NCBI RefSeq assembly: GCF_014356525.2 | Contig: NC_052506.1 | Location: 8,673,698 to 8,737,697 of the forward strand | Length of the DNA stretch: 64,000 nucleotides | Direction: 5' to 3' | From: Nilaparvata lugens | Lineage: Eukaryota > Arthropoda > Insecta > Hemiptera > Delphacidae | Shown: positions 1-11,095 of the stretch, piece by piece | How positions within the stretch are numbered: the stretch's first letter is position 1 | How the letters are laid out: each line of letters begins with the position of its first letter | The notes under the pieces: generated by a model | What the model was told of the DNA's origin: nothing | The model's database searches: none | Seen by the model: the letters and a program-made list of their open reading frames with translations, nothing else | Translations under genes and position numbers: made by a program

Positions 1-560
1 TGCTACCCCAAGTGATCTGGACAAATTTTGAAAGGAAACGTTTTTCCGCTTCATGAACCAGAGAATCAATTCAGTTTCAGCTTCCAGTTTTGTTTATCCT
101 ATGGATGAACGAGCACATATTAGAGAGGAAACCCAATTCGATTAATAAAATAGCATTTCAGTCATGCGAGAACACAAAACGTTGAAGAATAAACAAGTAT
201 ACTTCTATGGAAAAGAATGACTGTTTTGGTGGAAATGGAAAGCAATAGAGTTTTCCGTTAATAATTCGCTCAATTGAATGGAATTCCATTCACGCGTGCG
301 AAAATATAAAAAAATTAATTGGCAATCAGAATGAAAACTTGAGAGATTTGAATGAAAATATTGTGGAATGTGAGAACAGGATTGAGCTGCTGAATGTGAA
401 TTCAATTGATGACTGCAAAGTTCTAATCAGTTCCGAGATGACGCAATTCTCCACAAAAGCATAAAAAATGTTTACAATCCTACATTAAAAAGAAAAATTG
501 AATGCAAATCAGGCATAAAGCCAATCAACATTTTCCCCATGATGTTAAAAATCCATACTT
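1..560. other. AT-rich sequence, nothing recognised
   Basis: No convincing open reading frame, RNA gene or repeat structure is visible. A 66-codon minus-strand frame (205-405) has biased serine, histidine and phenylalanine content typical of chance AT-rich frames. It is probably intergenic or intronic. Confidence 0.5.
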
Positions 561-691
561 TTACTTTCCTTGCCCTATTACCATAGGTAAGGGAAGTATT
601 GCTTTCCAAAAAAATTTAAGGTACCCTAATTTCATGTTTTCTATACGTTTCAAGGTCCCCTGAGTCCAAAAACATGATTTTTGGGTGTTGG

Positions 692-771
<80 letters not shown>

Positions 772-1523
772 TGTGTGTGTGTGTCTGTGAACACGATAAC
801 TCCATTAATAATTAACCGATTGACTTGAAATTTTAAACTTAAGGTCCTTTTACCATGAGGATCCGACAATAAGAAATTCAATAAAATTCAATTCAAAATG
901 GCGGATAATGGCTAAAAAAAACAATGTTTTCACGGTTTTCTCGAAAACGGCTCTAACGATTTTCTTCAAATTTATACCCTAGATAGCTATTTATAAGCCC
1001 TATCAACTGACATGAGTCTCATTTCTGGGAAAATTGCAGGAGCTCCGTAATATTCCTGAGAAGAATGAATTTTGTTAAATTGCTATCACGATTTTCTCAA
1101 AAATGACTTGACCGATTTTTTCAAATTCATACTCTGTATAGTTATATATCAGCTCTATTAACTGGCATAAGTCTCCTCTCTGAGAAACTAACAGTGGGTC
1201 CATCCCATCCTTGAGAAATTTACTTTTAAACCTACTTCTCGTGCGTGAGGTAGAGCAGTTTATTCAAAAGAACACAACATGTCGATATTTTATTTGTAGA
1301 ACAGCTGTTTTGACAACTTTTAAAAAAATCCTCAAATTTCATAATTCAAACAACGGAAAATGTACTCTGAAAACAATAACAATAGTATAATCGTAGTTTT
1401 AATGAAATTATTTAGCCGGCAATCGGCATAATGTTATTCCCCTACATTATCCTTGTTTAAGAATGAGGCTTATAGATCAATGAGCAAGGAAAGTTGTGTG
1501 AGTGTACCACACCAGATTTTTTC
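561..1523. mobile_element. Non-autonomous inverted-repeat element with GT microsatellite, copy A
   Basis: The left end holds ACTTTCCTTGCC (563-574) and the right end its near-exact inverse AGCAAGGAAAGT (1483-1494), followed by a conserved tail through the CACACCAGATTTTT motif. A second copy with the same ends and order lies at 50,201-51,007. The left end also forms its own small hairpin, because AAGGAAAGT recurs inverted about 20 bases in. The interior has a long GT tract and repeated blocks around TTTTCTCGAAAACGGCTC. It has no coding capacity. The class is unknown to me; ends and size suit a non-autonomous DNA transposon. Confidence 0.6.
694..784. repeat. (GT)n microsatellite
   Basis: A nearly pure GT dinucleotide tract, broken twice by an extra T or G, sits inside the inverted-repeat element and occupies the same place in copy B (50,335-50,380). 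It yields a spurious His/Thr-rich minus-strand frame. Confidence 0.95.
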
Positions 1524-1945
1524 TGTTAATTGAACAGATCAACAGTTTAGACATCCTAATGATATTTCTCAGCAGTCCCACCTTTTTCAACAGGTTTTGA
1601 AGGAAATGGACATAAATGACAAGACCTAGGTTCTATATAATATTCATACATTGCACATAGATTCGTCCCTTACAGGAAGGAGATCAGAAGGAACAGAGCT
1701 TCAAACTGATGACAAAAAATAAAATCAAACTCAAAAATGTAAAAACGAGTGTAAACTAGTAACTTAGGAAGATTCATACATTCTCAATCATTATATGTAA
1801 CTTCTGTAAATCCTATTGATCTTGTATTTTGAAAAAAATACGGAGCTGATTCAAAATTTTACGTTACAAGTGGTATTAACAGAAAAAATGGTGGATTAAA
1901 TAATATTAGATCAGAGTGTTTTATTTATGTATGTTGACAAAAATA
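1524..1945. other. AT-rich spacer, nothing recognised
   Basis: No open frame, tandem repeat or inverted repeat was found between the GT-rich element and the TTAA fold-back. Confidence 0.4.
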
Positions 1946-2580
1946 TTAAGGCTGTGCAAAGGCTAAAAATAGATTTTCTACTCGTGATATTTTTCAAAGT
2001 TTTTCAATTTGTATATCATCAAGCTATCAAAATGGAAAAGTGTTCTCAAGAAAACATTTTTTTTCCTATCATTACTTTTTGAGATATGAGCACCTAAAGT
2101 TTAAATTTTTGGGACAGAACATTCCAAATTCGGTAAGAGGTAAATCCATGAGATTTAGAGAATGGATTCTTCATGGTATTGTTGATCTAGTAAAACAAAA
2201 ATTTTCTGAAAAAATCAATTTTTGAAAAAGTTATTCAATTTACCAAAAATAACTCAACTAAAAGTCATTTTTGGTTATTTTTAGTAAATTGAACAAATAT
2301 CTCAAAAATTGATTTTTTCAGAAAATTTTTATTTTACTAGATCAACAATACCATGAAGAAACTATCCTCTAAATCTCATGGATTTACCTCTTACCGAATT
2401 TGGAATGTTCTGTCCCAAAAAATTAAACTTTAGGTGCTCATATCTCAAAAAGTAATGATCAGGAAAACAATGTTTCCTGGAAAAACTTTTTCATTTTGAT
2501 AGCTTGATGATATACAAATCGAAAAACTTTGAAAAATATCACGAGTAAAAAGTTCATTTTTAGCCTTTGCACAGCCTTAA
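1946..2580. mobile_element. 635-bp fold-back element flanked by TTAA
   Basis: The whole stretch is an inverted repeat. The left arm starts TTAAGGCTGTGCAAAGGCT and the right arm ends with the inverse AGCCTTTGCACAGCCTTAA, folding about position ~2,263 with a loop of only a few bases. The arms match almost along their full ~310 bp. TTAA at both edges fits TTAA target choice as in piggyBac-type elements, but TTAA is itself palindromic, so this is suggestive only. The 61-codon plus-strand frame at 2,040-2,225 lies in one arm and is not a gene. A transcript would form a ~310-bp hairpin. Confidence 0.8.
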
Positions 2581-3430
2581 ATTACAGTATTGCTAGTTAT
2601 TCTTCGAATTTAACAAAGTATGGAAATTTAATTAATGAGAATAACGATTGAATTCAATTGTAATAACGATATTACAATATTGTGATTCAACTGCATAAAT
2701 AGGCGGTGTTTCAACAAATAGTTATCGATTCTCCGATAGGAAATAATATCCTTCCCATTAACAAACGACCGTGTATGGACGGTGTATGGTGGATGGAGGT
2801 CAGATGCAAGGATAGTATAAATAGCTATACACTATTCTTGGGTGGATGGTGTCAGGTGGTCGGTGGATGGTACACGGTGGAAAGTGGATGGTGTACGATG
2901 TATGGTGAGTTTGAATGATAGAAAATCTGCCGGTGGCTGAGGTCACATCAAGCGAAAGTGAAAATTGCCACAGTATGTAACTATGTCCGGATTTTGAATT
3001 GATGGTTGATTTCGAAAGAGCATTATAGCCTGATAAATTTATTGATCCGAACTGTTCTGGTCATTTCCCATCGATAACTATAAATTCATCATATCTGACG
3101 TTTGCTATGCAGGATTTGCCAGAAACACACAATGTGCAGAACAGATAAGCCTTCCCTAACACCCATGATTTAAGCTGTCAGAGCTAATCAGTAATTGATT
3201 ATGGCAACGTAGATTTTATGTTGCTCATCAAATTGATTTTATCGGAATTTATAAATTAGGTCTGATATTGTAATCATTATTGATGATGTGATCAATTCTA
3301 GTATACTGTTAAAGCGTTAACCTAATCTGCTATCGTTGATGACATCATTGGAAAATATGAAATTTCAATTTTACAGTAATTAATAGAAATAAGTGATGAT
3401 GACATGAATACCAATAATTGTGATAATCAT
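2581..3430. other. AT-rich spacer with a G-rich simple repeat
   Basis: Mostly unassigned. Around 2,700-2,765 there is similarity to the end of the GA-tract-associated repeat at ~19,370-19,445 (shared GGCGGTGTTTCAACAAATA). From ~2,770 to 2,905 the plus strand carries degenerate repeats of GGTGGATGGT, unusually G-rich for this window. The 70-codon frame at 2,706-2,918 is read from that simple repeat and is not credible as a gene. Confidence 0.45.
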
Positions 3431-3496
3431 ATAAATAATAAGCAGGATACAATATAAATTACGCGTACATATTTTTATGGGAAGTAGATTAACAAA

Positions 3497-3978
3497 AATT
3501 TGATAGTATGGTATGAGATGTTGTGGTATTTCTCCATAATTGAAAGAATAAGACTTTGATAATGTCCCTTGTTTTTATAATTTTATAATATTATTATAAC
3601 CTTTAGAATTGAGACAAAATTTCAAACCATAAATGATTATACAATCACCAGTAAGCTACCAACCAAATTTTGATGTATATATATTTTTTAAGATGACTAG
3701 ATTTCCATTTACAATGTAATTTTCCAGTCTACAAATATTAGCATAGTTTAATTTCATCATTAATCCATCCATTCCCACTAACAACTTTCATTCTCCTTCC
3801 CTTTTACAATCCCAACACATAACCTAAAATTGAATTTCCTGTTCCTCCAACAACAACAAACATATTAGTTCAGCTGAAGATGTGGTAGGTATTACCATGA
3901 AACCTGGTTCTGAATTATGAATTAATTTTCGAATAAATAAAAGTGGTATTGACAATATCAAAGTTTTATTCTTTCAAT
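3497..3978 (+). mobile_element. 482-bp insertion with 12-bp target site duplication
   Basis: TAGATTAACAAA stands at 3,485-3,496 and again at 3,979-3,990. In copy 2 the matching site (27,535-27,548) has one near-identical GAGATTAACAAA and no insert, so this is a clean insertion with an empty site for comparison. The 3' part has CTGAAGA (3,874-3,880), a small stem TGGTA/TACCA, GAAAC (3,899-3,903), then AATAAA (3,932-3,937) and a T-rich end. This layout matches the arm ends of the 8,864-9,368 fold-back. A Penelope-like or other retrotransposon tail is my best guess. Confidence 0.7.
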
Positions 3979-4140
3979 TAGATTAACAAAGACATAACAT
4001 TTTTACTCCAAAAATTGAAAAAACCACAGCAACTTGGATTATTGACTACAAGCAATGACTAGTTTCAAAAATTCCTAAATAAACAACAAATGTTTACAGA
4101 TGGAAATAAATTAGAAATTGCATTTGTTCAAATTGATGAA

Positions 4141-4268
4141 TAATTTATTATTAAATTAAAATCCCAATAAAATGTTGTAAATCACCCCGTAAACTTCTGC
4201 GACTGCAAATATTGGCAACAGGGTTAATATTTACAACATTTAATTGGGATTTTCATTTAATAATAAAA
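4141..4268. mobile_element. Short hairpin element (CCCCGAAGACTTCTGC family)
   Basis: The arms around AAATCCCAATAAAATGTTGT and its inverse ACAACATTTAATTGGGATTT enclose a core with CTTCTGCGACTGCAAATATT. Family members occur at 15,220-15,320, 27,700-27,830, 36,060-36,162, 37,223-37,325 and, less symmetrically, 21,541-21,660 and 42,288-42,415. It is non-coding and miniature-inverted-repeat-like. Confidence 0.65.
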
Positions 4269-4279
4269 ATGTCTAGATA

Positions 4280-5150
4280 AACAAAAACCTAGATTGGTGA
4301 CCATTATGTATTACTGTAATGGAAAATCCCAAATTCAAGAAAGGTTTGCAAGAGTTCAATTTACAGTTCTGTCTTTCAGCATGACTGAACTCTGTGTTCA
4401 AAGGTTTAAAAAATGTATACAAAGAGAACTAACTCAGATAACATATTTTTTCTTCTCATTCTATCAGAAAATCAGAGCGTTTCGGGAAATTCTTTAGTCG
4501 TCATTCATCAGAAATCTAGATTGATGAATGAAGGTGTATACAATATTCATAGATATCCATTTAGGACGAGAGAATTAGAACAAACAAAAAAGAAGGTTAT
4601 AATATTGCCGAGTGCACAAGAAAGACCGCGCGCATTTGCAGCACTTGAAAATTATGAATAATGGCCTAATCTTGGATTAATCAGAGACAAAGATTTATCT
4701 TAATGGGAAGTGTTCCTCTTCACTCCGTCCCCTCCCCGCAACACTTAAAGCTTCACCACACTTATCTGCAGTGCAGCTCTTGCTTTCCAGAGCAGGCACT
4801 TCCACTCAGCAAGATTTAATCGCATTTTGCGTCGGAGAACGCTCATCGACCAGTCAAGTCTATATCTCCATCATCTAGGCCCTACCCCCTCGCACCATTC
4901 ATTCATGGGTAGTCAGATTTCGGCGTCGATAAGCCGCCGAGTGAAATGGTTATCATGCCTGATAGGCACGCACCACATAATGAACGAGCACTTTCATTTC
5001 AGGTGCTCAATTTCCAAATTACCAGCTACGAAGCTCTCTACAAACGACGAGTATTATGCATTCAACAGAGGGAGGATCCTCTTGGCAATTATCGAGTACA
5101 GAACCAGTAGAGCACCAACCGCTTTCAAGCCATTCAGCCAGTCTTCCAGT
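4280..5150. other. Single-copy-like block, no gene recognised
   Basis: The block is conserved in copy 2 (27,860-28,830) with few changes, and its second half (4,800-5,150) is less AT-rich than its surroundings. Frames at 4,294-4,497, 4,413-4,661 and 4,827-5,177 are partly kept in both copies. They are no better than expected from copy similarity, and one runs into a hairpin element. I recognise no domain. It could be conserved non-coding host DNA. Confidence 0.4.
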
Positions 5151-5156
5151 TCAGTA

Positions 5157-5402
5157 GTGCCTTTTGCAAATGCATGAGTACAGCACAAACACGCGAGGAT
5201 CATGATGTACAAGGGATTAAAAATGTTTAATTACTATAACCATAGAGTTATAGTAATTAAAAATTTTTAATCATACTATAACCATTTTACTATAACCATA
5301 GAGTTATAGTAATTAAAAATTTTTAATCCCTCAAGTGACTTGTACATTAAATGTTCCTCGCATATTTGTCCTGTAATCATGCATTTGCAAAAGGCACTAC
5401 CA
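5157..5402. mobile_element. Inverted-repeat element (AGTGCCTTTTGCAAATGCAT arms)
   Basis: The plus arm at 5,157-5,240 and the minus arm at 5,325-5,402 share AGTGCCTTTTGCAAATGCAT and an ATTAAAAATGTTTAATTA block. The centre is itself palindromic (two copies of ACTATAACCATAGAGTTATAGT). A third arm in plus orientation follows at 5,673-5,767, beyond the ACCATAGAGAAACAATAGC element. The arrangement repeats in copy 2 at 28,826-29,432. Confidence 0.65.
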
Positions 5403-5680
5403 TAGAGAAACAATAGCATAGTAGATATCCCATGGTATAAGGCGTTTATGTCGCAAGTTTTACTGTTATCCCAAGCCGATAGTTCACATAGTTCTTTCCT
5501 ATGCAGCTGTGTGATGCTGGTAGTCTATCAGATTGTGCCGTTCATACACTATCACCCCAACAAAACAGTAAAAATTGAAAATAATCGACAGTAATCGGCT
5601 TGAGATAACAGTAAAAGTGGCGACATATATTCCCTATACCATGGGATATCTACTTACGCTATTGTTTTTCTATGGTAGTG
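5399..5680. mobile_element. ~275-bp inverted-repeat element (ACCATAGAGAAACAATAGC family)
   Basis: The ends are ACCATAGAGAAACAATAGC and its inverse. The arms continue with GATATCCCATGGTATA and ACTTTTACTGTTAT. Other members: 20,868-21,101 (left end replaced), 29,064-29,345, 41,262-41,862 (interrupted), 55,450-55,728 and 55,830-56,097. It has no coding capacity. TA at each edge would suit a Tc1/mariner-like target, but that is inference. Confidence 0.75.
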
Positions 5681-5767
5681 CCTTTTGCAAATGCATGATT
5701 ACAGGACAAACTCGCGAGGAACATTTTATGCACAGGTCACTTATGGGATTAAAAATGTTTAATTACT
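5673..5767 (+). repeat. Third arm of the AGTGCCTTTTGCAAATGCAT repeat
   Basis: A third copy of the arm seen at 5,157-5,240 and, inverted, at 5,325-5,402. With the ACCATAGAG element between them the inner two arms form one larger palindrome (about 5,320-5,770). The frame at 5,575-5,769 is read through this repeat and is not a gene. Confidence 0.6.
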
Positions 5768-5994
5768 AAAACGTATTCAGTCCACCAGGTGGTTTATCAT
5801 TTAAATTGTGTAAAAAAACTAATTTTAAGAGAATAGCTGAATTGAAAAGCATTCTCACTACTTTGAAATTGATACTCAGGTATCTGTACTAATTATTATT
5901 CAAGTAACGTATTTTAGGAGATATTTCAATAATTGGAACATTCAACTCATTTATTTTAATAATTAAACGATTCAATCAAAATTTGGGAATGGGA

Positions 5995-6085
5995 TAGATA
6001 GTAAGGATATAAGCCTGTTTTTCCATTTCCAGTCATTTAATGCTTTTTTTGTCTGTGTTGAATGAGTAAATAAATAAATATTGAT
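5995..6085 (+). mobile_element. Retrotransposon 3' end, AATAAATAAATA tail
   Basis: GCCTGTTTTTCCATTTCCAG followed by a short T-rich stretch and TAAATAAATAAATA resembles the 3' ends of the inserts at 41,377-41,710 and, inverted, 43,877-44,104. It is a 5'-truncated fragment without coding sequence. The copy 2 counterpart is at ~29,755-29,832. Confidence 0.5.
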
Positions 6086-6126
6086 GTTAGATCTAGATAA
6101 TAGATGTGGGGTTCATATACGATAAC

Positions 6127-6350
6127 ATTTGAATTGAATTGAATTACTGCCTTTATTTTGACCTAGGAGGGCGAAGTTAGGGCGTAGTCGGCCCTCCCTT
6201 ACACTTAACCCTCCAATACAATACTGAATTATAATTTAACAACGATACTCAGTAATAAAAATGAAACAAAACAATATTTTTTATGAAAAAATAGTAAAAC
6301 AAATAATAAGTGGATTAGTTGAATAAACTTGAAAGTAGAGCATTTTTAAT
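6127..6350 (-). mobile_element. LINE-like 3' end, (AATTG)n tail, minus strand
   Basis: Read on the minus strand, a GC-richer segment (GAGGGCCGACTACGCCCTAA) leads into CAAAATAAAGGCAGTAATTC and a run of CAATT units. This is the usual look of a 5'-truncated non-LTR retrotransposon with a short-repeat tail. It interrupts the first diverged 218-bp satellite unit and is shared with copy 2 (29,879-30,100), so the insertion predates the split of the copies. Confidence 0.55.
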
Positions 6351-6769
6351 AATATAAAATGACAAAGATCTGTCCTATCAAAGAAGCAAAGAAAAAAAAG
6401 AACAATATGACTACAAAATTTATAAGCAAGATGAGGAAAATAAGGAAATTAATATTAAATACTTCTACCATGAAATTAATTATGAGAGAGAAAAGGAATA
6501 TTCTTACTATCTCTCTTCAGTTTTCTTTTAAATTTGAACTTAAATTTCTTAAAATTTCACTAAATTAATTAATTTGTTAGAGATTACAAAATAAAATTAG
6601 AACTCTAATAATATTAACGTTTTTCATTGAAAATTTGGAAGAGTTTGACAATATTGATGAAAATTTTCTAGTCATGTGACAACTATCATGCAATCAATCA
6701 CAAATATTGTTTCACAATAATCATAATCGATTTTACATTCCTCAACTTTCTTTCTGTTTATCATATTAT
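6351..6769. other. AT-rich sequence between LINE tail and satellite
   Basis: Lysine- and isoleucine-rich frame at 6,359-6,568 reflects A-rich composition and is broken in copy 2, where a run of 20 or more A occurs (~30,142). No gene is supported. Confidence 0.4.
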
Positions 6770-8822
6770 GATAGATAAATATTGAAATAAGATCTAGATA
6801 ATAAATGTGGCGTTCATCCACAATAATTTTTGTTGGAAATCACAAAATAAAATTGGTACTCTGATATAATACGCTCAATTCTTGATTATTGGACGATTAT
6901 CCTGATCTTGTATGCTAATAATTAATTAGGCTGATTCAAGTTTTTCACTAACTATACAAAATAAAATTAGAACTCTCTAATATGATAAATAGATAAATAT
7001 TGAAATAAGATCTAGATAATAAATGTGGAGTTCATCCACGATAAATTTTGTTGAAAATTACAAAAACATTGGTACTCTGTTATAATACATTCAGTTCTTG
7101 ATTATTGGACGAATATCCTGATGCTAATAATTAATTCGGCTGATTCAAGTTTTTCACTAACTATAAAGAATGAAATTAGAACTGTCCACTCTGATAAAAA
7201 GATAAATATTGAAATTAGATCTAGATAATAGATGTGGGGTTCATGCACGATAAAATTTGTTGGAAATCACAAAATAAAAATGGTACTCTGATATAATTAG
7301 TTTAATTCTTAAATCTTGGACGAATATCCTGATCTTGTATGCTAATAATTGATTAGGCTGATTCAAGTTTTTCACCAACTATACAAAATAAAATTAGAAC
7401 TCTCTAATATGATAAATAGATAAATATTGAAATTAAATCTAGATAATAGATGTGGGGTTCATCCACGATAAATTTTGTTGAAAAGCCCAAAATAAAATTG
7501 GTACTCTGATATAATACGCTCAATTCTTGATTATTGGACGAATATCCTGATCTTGTATGCTAATAACTGATTAGGCTGATTCAAGTTTTTCACTAACTAT
7601 ACAAAATAAAATTAGAACTCTCTAATATGATATGTAGATAAATATTGAAATAAGACCTAGATAATAGATGTGGGGTTCATCCACGATAAATATTGTTGAA
7701 AATCACAAAATAAAATTGGTACTCTGATATAATACGCTCAATTCTTGATTATTGGACGAATATCCAGATCTTGTATGCTAATAATTAATTAGGCTGATTC
7801 AAGTTTTTCTTTAACTCTATACAAAATAAAATTAGAACTCTCTAATATGATAAATAGATAAATATTGAAATAAGATCTAGATAATAAATGTGGCGTTCAT
7901 CCACAATAATTTTTGTTGGAAATCACAAAATAAAATTGGTACTCTGATATAATACGCTCAATTCTTGATTATTGGACGAATATCCAGATCTTGTATGCTA
8001 ATAATTAATTAGGCTGATTCAAGTTTTTCTTTAACTCTATACAAAATAAAATTAGAACTCTCTAATATGATAAATAGATAAATATTGAAATAAGATCTAG
8101 ATAATAAATGTGGCGTTCATCCACAATAATTTTTGTTGGAAATCACAAAATAAAATTGGTACTCTGATATAATACGCTCAATTCTTGATTATTGGACGAA
8201 TATCCAGATCTGTATGCTAATAATAAATTAGGCTGATTCAAGTTTATCTTTAACTCTATACAAAATAAAATTAGAACTCTCTAATATGATAAATAGATAA
8301 ATATTGAAATAAGATCTAGATAATAAATGTGGCGTTCATCACAATAATTTTTGTTGGAAATCACAAAATAAAATTGGTACTCTGATATAATACGCTCAAT
8401 TCTTGATTATTGGACGAATATCCAGATCTGTATGCTAATAATAAATTAGGCTGATTCAAGTTTATCTTTAACTCTATACAAAATAAAATTAGAACTCTCT
8501 AATATGATAAATAGATAAATATTGAAATAAGATCTAGATAATAAATGTGGCGTTCATCCACAATAATTTTTGTTGGAAATCACAAAATAAAATTGGTACT
8601 CTGATATAATACGCTCAATTCTTGATTATTGGACGATTATCCTGATCTTGTATGCTAATAATAAATTAGGCTGATTCAAGTTTTTCACTAACTATATACA
8701 ATATGATATTAGAACTCTCTAATATGATAAATAGATAAATATTGAAATTAGATCTAGATAATAGATCATCCACGATAAAATTTGTTGGAAATCACAGAAT
8801 AAAATTGGTAGTCTGATATTAC
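6770..8822 (+). repeat. 218-bp satellite array, about ten units
   Basis: The unit is marked by GATCTAGATAATA, seen (with point changes) at 6791, 7009, 7218, 7436, 7654, 7874, 8094, 8313, 8531 and 8751, giving spacings of 209-220 bp, mostly 218-220. Each unit also contains TTCTTGATTATTGGACGA and TAGGCTGATTCAAGTTT. The central units are almost identical to each other, the outer ones more diverged, as in an array grown by unequal exchange. Copy 2 has only two such sites (30,557 and 30,778). A lone diverged site lies upstream at 6,090. Confidence 0.95.
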
Positions 8823-9368
8823 TTTTGTGTAGTTGAGAAGTTGATATTGTGGTAATTATTCATATTGAATGAAAAAGACTAAGAAATTGTCAAAAAACCA
8901 CTGATTTATTGATAATTAGAAAGACCGGTTTCGGTTATTACACCATTGTCAATCTCTGATAAACTAAAACTAAATACAAGAGCAGCAGAATTTATACTAG
9001 TAGGCGAGTACTGCTATTGGTCGAGGGCATGAACGCCTGCCATTGGCCTAGCTAGACAGTCTCCTCCCCCTCAACGGTGTGACAAAATGGCGGCTTAAGC
9101 AATAAAATTTTATTATCATGGCGATTCTGTTGCTTAAGCCGCCATTTTGTCACACCGTTGAGGGGGAGGAGACTGTCTAGCTAGGCCAATGGCAGGCGTT
9201 CATGCCCTCGACCAATAGCAGTACTCGCCTACTAGTATAAATTCTGTTGCTCTTGTATTTAGTTTTAGTTTATCAGAGATTGACAATGGTGTAATAACCG
9301 AAACCGGTCTTTCTAATTATCAATAAATCAGTGGTTTTTTCACAATTTCTTAGTCTTTTTCATTCAAT
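8823..9368. mobile_element. 505-bp palindromic element with GACCGGTTTCGG arms
   Basis: 8,864-9,368 is a near-perfect palindrome. The left arm begins ATTGAATGAAAAAGACTAAG and the right arm ends with its inverse; each arm is ~237 bp around a 31-base centre (9,101-9,131). The left flank (8,823-8,863, TGTGTAGTTGAGAAGTTGAT) has no mirror here but is mirrored in the 48,421-49,427 copy, so it belongs to the full element. Each arm carries a hammerhead-like pattern before AATAAA (GAAAC at 9,300-9,304; AATAAA at 9,322-9,327 on the right). Other copies: 30,847-31,394, 48,421-49,427, 57,877-58,555, and a solo arm at 57,487-57,592. Confidence 0.85.
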
Positions 9369-10271
9369 CAGTCTAATATAATTTGTTCAATTCTTGATTG
9401 CAGGACGAATACCTTCAACTTGTATAATGATAGAATCAGGCTGATTCAAGTTTTTCACTAACTACGTGAATACAATACTTCAGACATTCTGAAAACTTCT
9501 GATAAGAATTCAGCACAAAAGGAAGCCCGCTCCAAAAATCATTATCAATAGATGGGAGTGTGTACAGTGACCTAGAATATACGACAAAAAGTTTTTGTTG
9601 AAGAAAGGAGGAGCCGAGAAATATGAATAAAAACTGTTCAACCCACATGAAAACATGGCAGACATTGTCACTTGTCAGTTTCACACTTTGACGCAGTCAT
9701 CCTGTCATTTTAACAACGTATTAGATAAATCCGAGCAAAATTCTGTCATGCTGTTTATGGCAGTGACATATTAAGCGCATTAAATAGAGTAGAAATTCAA
9801 AATTATATCGTTATTCAACGGTGGGAAAATCAATTTTCTAAGCGATATCGCTGACCTATATGTTGAAGTGGGGAGAGGACAGAGGATGTGTTACCCACGC
9901 GTCTTCGTGGACATGACACACCTGACATTTGCACACTGCCACCCACGTCAATATCATCTCCCACTTTAAAGTGTATCACTGACATCTGCCTCAACACTAT
10001 CCAATTGCTAAAAAATTATCACCAAGAGCTGACAGATTGCAACAATGAGCTTGACCAAGTCATGCGAGCTGTGGTCTCAAAGCAAAATATCTGAAGGCTT
10101 TCAACAGTGTTGACAATGCTCCCAGCAATATCGTACTACTAAAATGTCAGGACGAGCTGAAGAGTACTTGAACATAAAATTCAAAGCGAGTTTTACGTTT
10201 CGTGACGGAGGAAGGTGAAAACAGGATAAAATATTTTTGAATTTGTACACTCCACAGAGTACAGAGATCAA
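9369..10271. other. Conserved single-copy-like block with two short frames
   Basis: The block matches copy 2 (31,395-32,298) closely. An 82-codon minus-strand frame (9,436-9,684) stays open in copy 2 with six amino-acid changes. A 68-codon plus-strand frame (9,888-10,094, GTG at its listed first codon) stays open with one amino-acid change and a TGA-to-TAA stop swap. Neither shows a known domain; the second has a modestly helix-prone end (LLKNYHQE...CNNELDQV). Conservation over two similar copies is weak evidence, and I do not call genes here. Confidence 0.35.
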
Positions 10272-10915
10272 ACTAGTAGTTCTGTGAACAGTAGACCTCG
10301 CGCTCAGTGAGTTACATTGACCTGTTGTTATGTTTTCTCAAAAATTAAAAAAAAATTTATCAATTAAAAATGTCTAGAAAAAATCCTAAATAAACATAGA
10401 GCTTTCTGTCCTATATCGTACCGTGACGTGTCGTCCCGGAATGTGAGTGTGAGCGCTGTTATCAGGTCTGGCTGCAACTGTCTACAACGTTGATGGAAAG
10501 ATACAATTTTCAAGATGTTCAATGTTTTTGAACGGGTAGTATTATAGTCAACTGTCTACTAACGTTAATGGAAAGATACATTTTCAAGATGTTCGATGTT
10601 TTTGAATGGGTAGTATTATAGTCCACTAGACAGCTGATTTATGAAGAATAATTCTATAGTCTGATTTTTACGGTAATATTGGCGTATGAAGGAGGCTCCT
10701 TTTCCTTTTATATTATCAAAAAAATTTCCAAAAACCTTGTATATACGTCGACGCGCAATTTAAAAAGGAACATACCTATCAAATTTCACGAAAATCTATT
10801 ACCGCGTTTCGCCGTGAATGCGCAACATAAAAACATTTAAACATTCAGACATTTAAACATTAAGGGAAATACCAAACCGTCGACTTGAATCTTAGACCTC
10901 ATTTCGCTCGGTCAA
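10272..10915 (+). mobile_element. TTCGCTCGGTCAA element, copy with internal segment
   Basis: It starts ACTAGTAGTTCTGTGAACAG, passes through an internal block with two near-repeats of GTTAATGGAAAGATACA-like sequence, then an arm CAGCTGATTTATGA... GGAGGCTCCTTT... ACGTCGACGCGC... and ends CCTCATTTCGCTCGGTCAA. Family members: 11,817-12,394, 23,766-24,778 (both arms), 32,299-32,923, 45,365-46,588 (both arms), 48,991-49,371, 60,942-61,344 and 62,716-63,109. The long ~290-bp inverted arms of the full copies suggest a non-autonomous DNA element; the class is not known to me. Confidence 0.75.
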
Positions 10916-11095
10916 TGAGTCCCCCAGTAGCTGTAGGGCTTGTTTCGTTCAAGAAAACAATGAAAATGGACCTGTAATAAATACTGGAATCTCCCACACC
11001 CAGAAAAATTGTGTAAGACAATTAACAGAGATGTCGTGTATATGGCAAATTTTCAATGTAATATTTTTCCAAAAGGTCACATACACCAAAGATAA

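Noticed and set aside
561..881. 106-codon minus frame rich in His and Thr
   Set aside because: It is the translation of the GT microsatellite inside a repeat element.
4827..5177. 116-codon plus frame as a conserved gene
   Set aside because: It is broken by small indels in copy 2 and its end lies in a hairpin element.
6770..8822. CRISPR-like array
   Set aside because: Units are ~218 bp with no repeat-spacer alternation, and the genome looks eukaryotic; this is a satellite.
9280..9304. Active hammerhead ribozyme
   Set aside because: The core has A where G8 is required and T where C3 is usual; only a resemblance is claimed.
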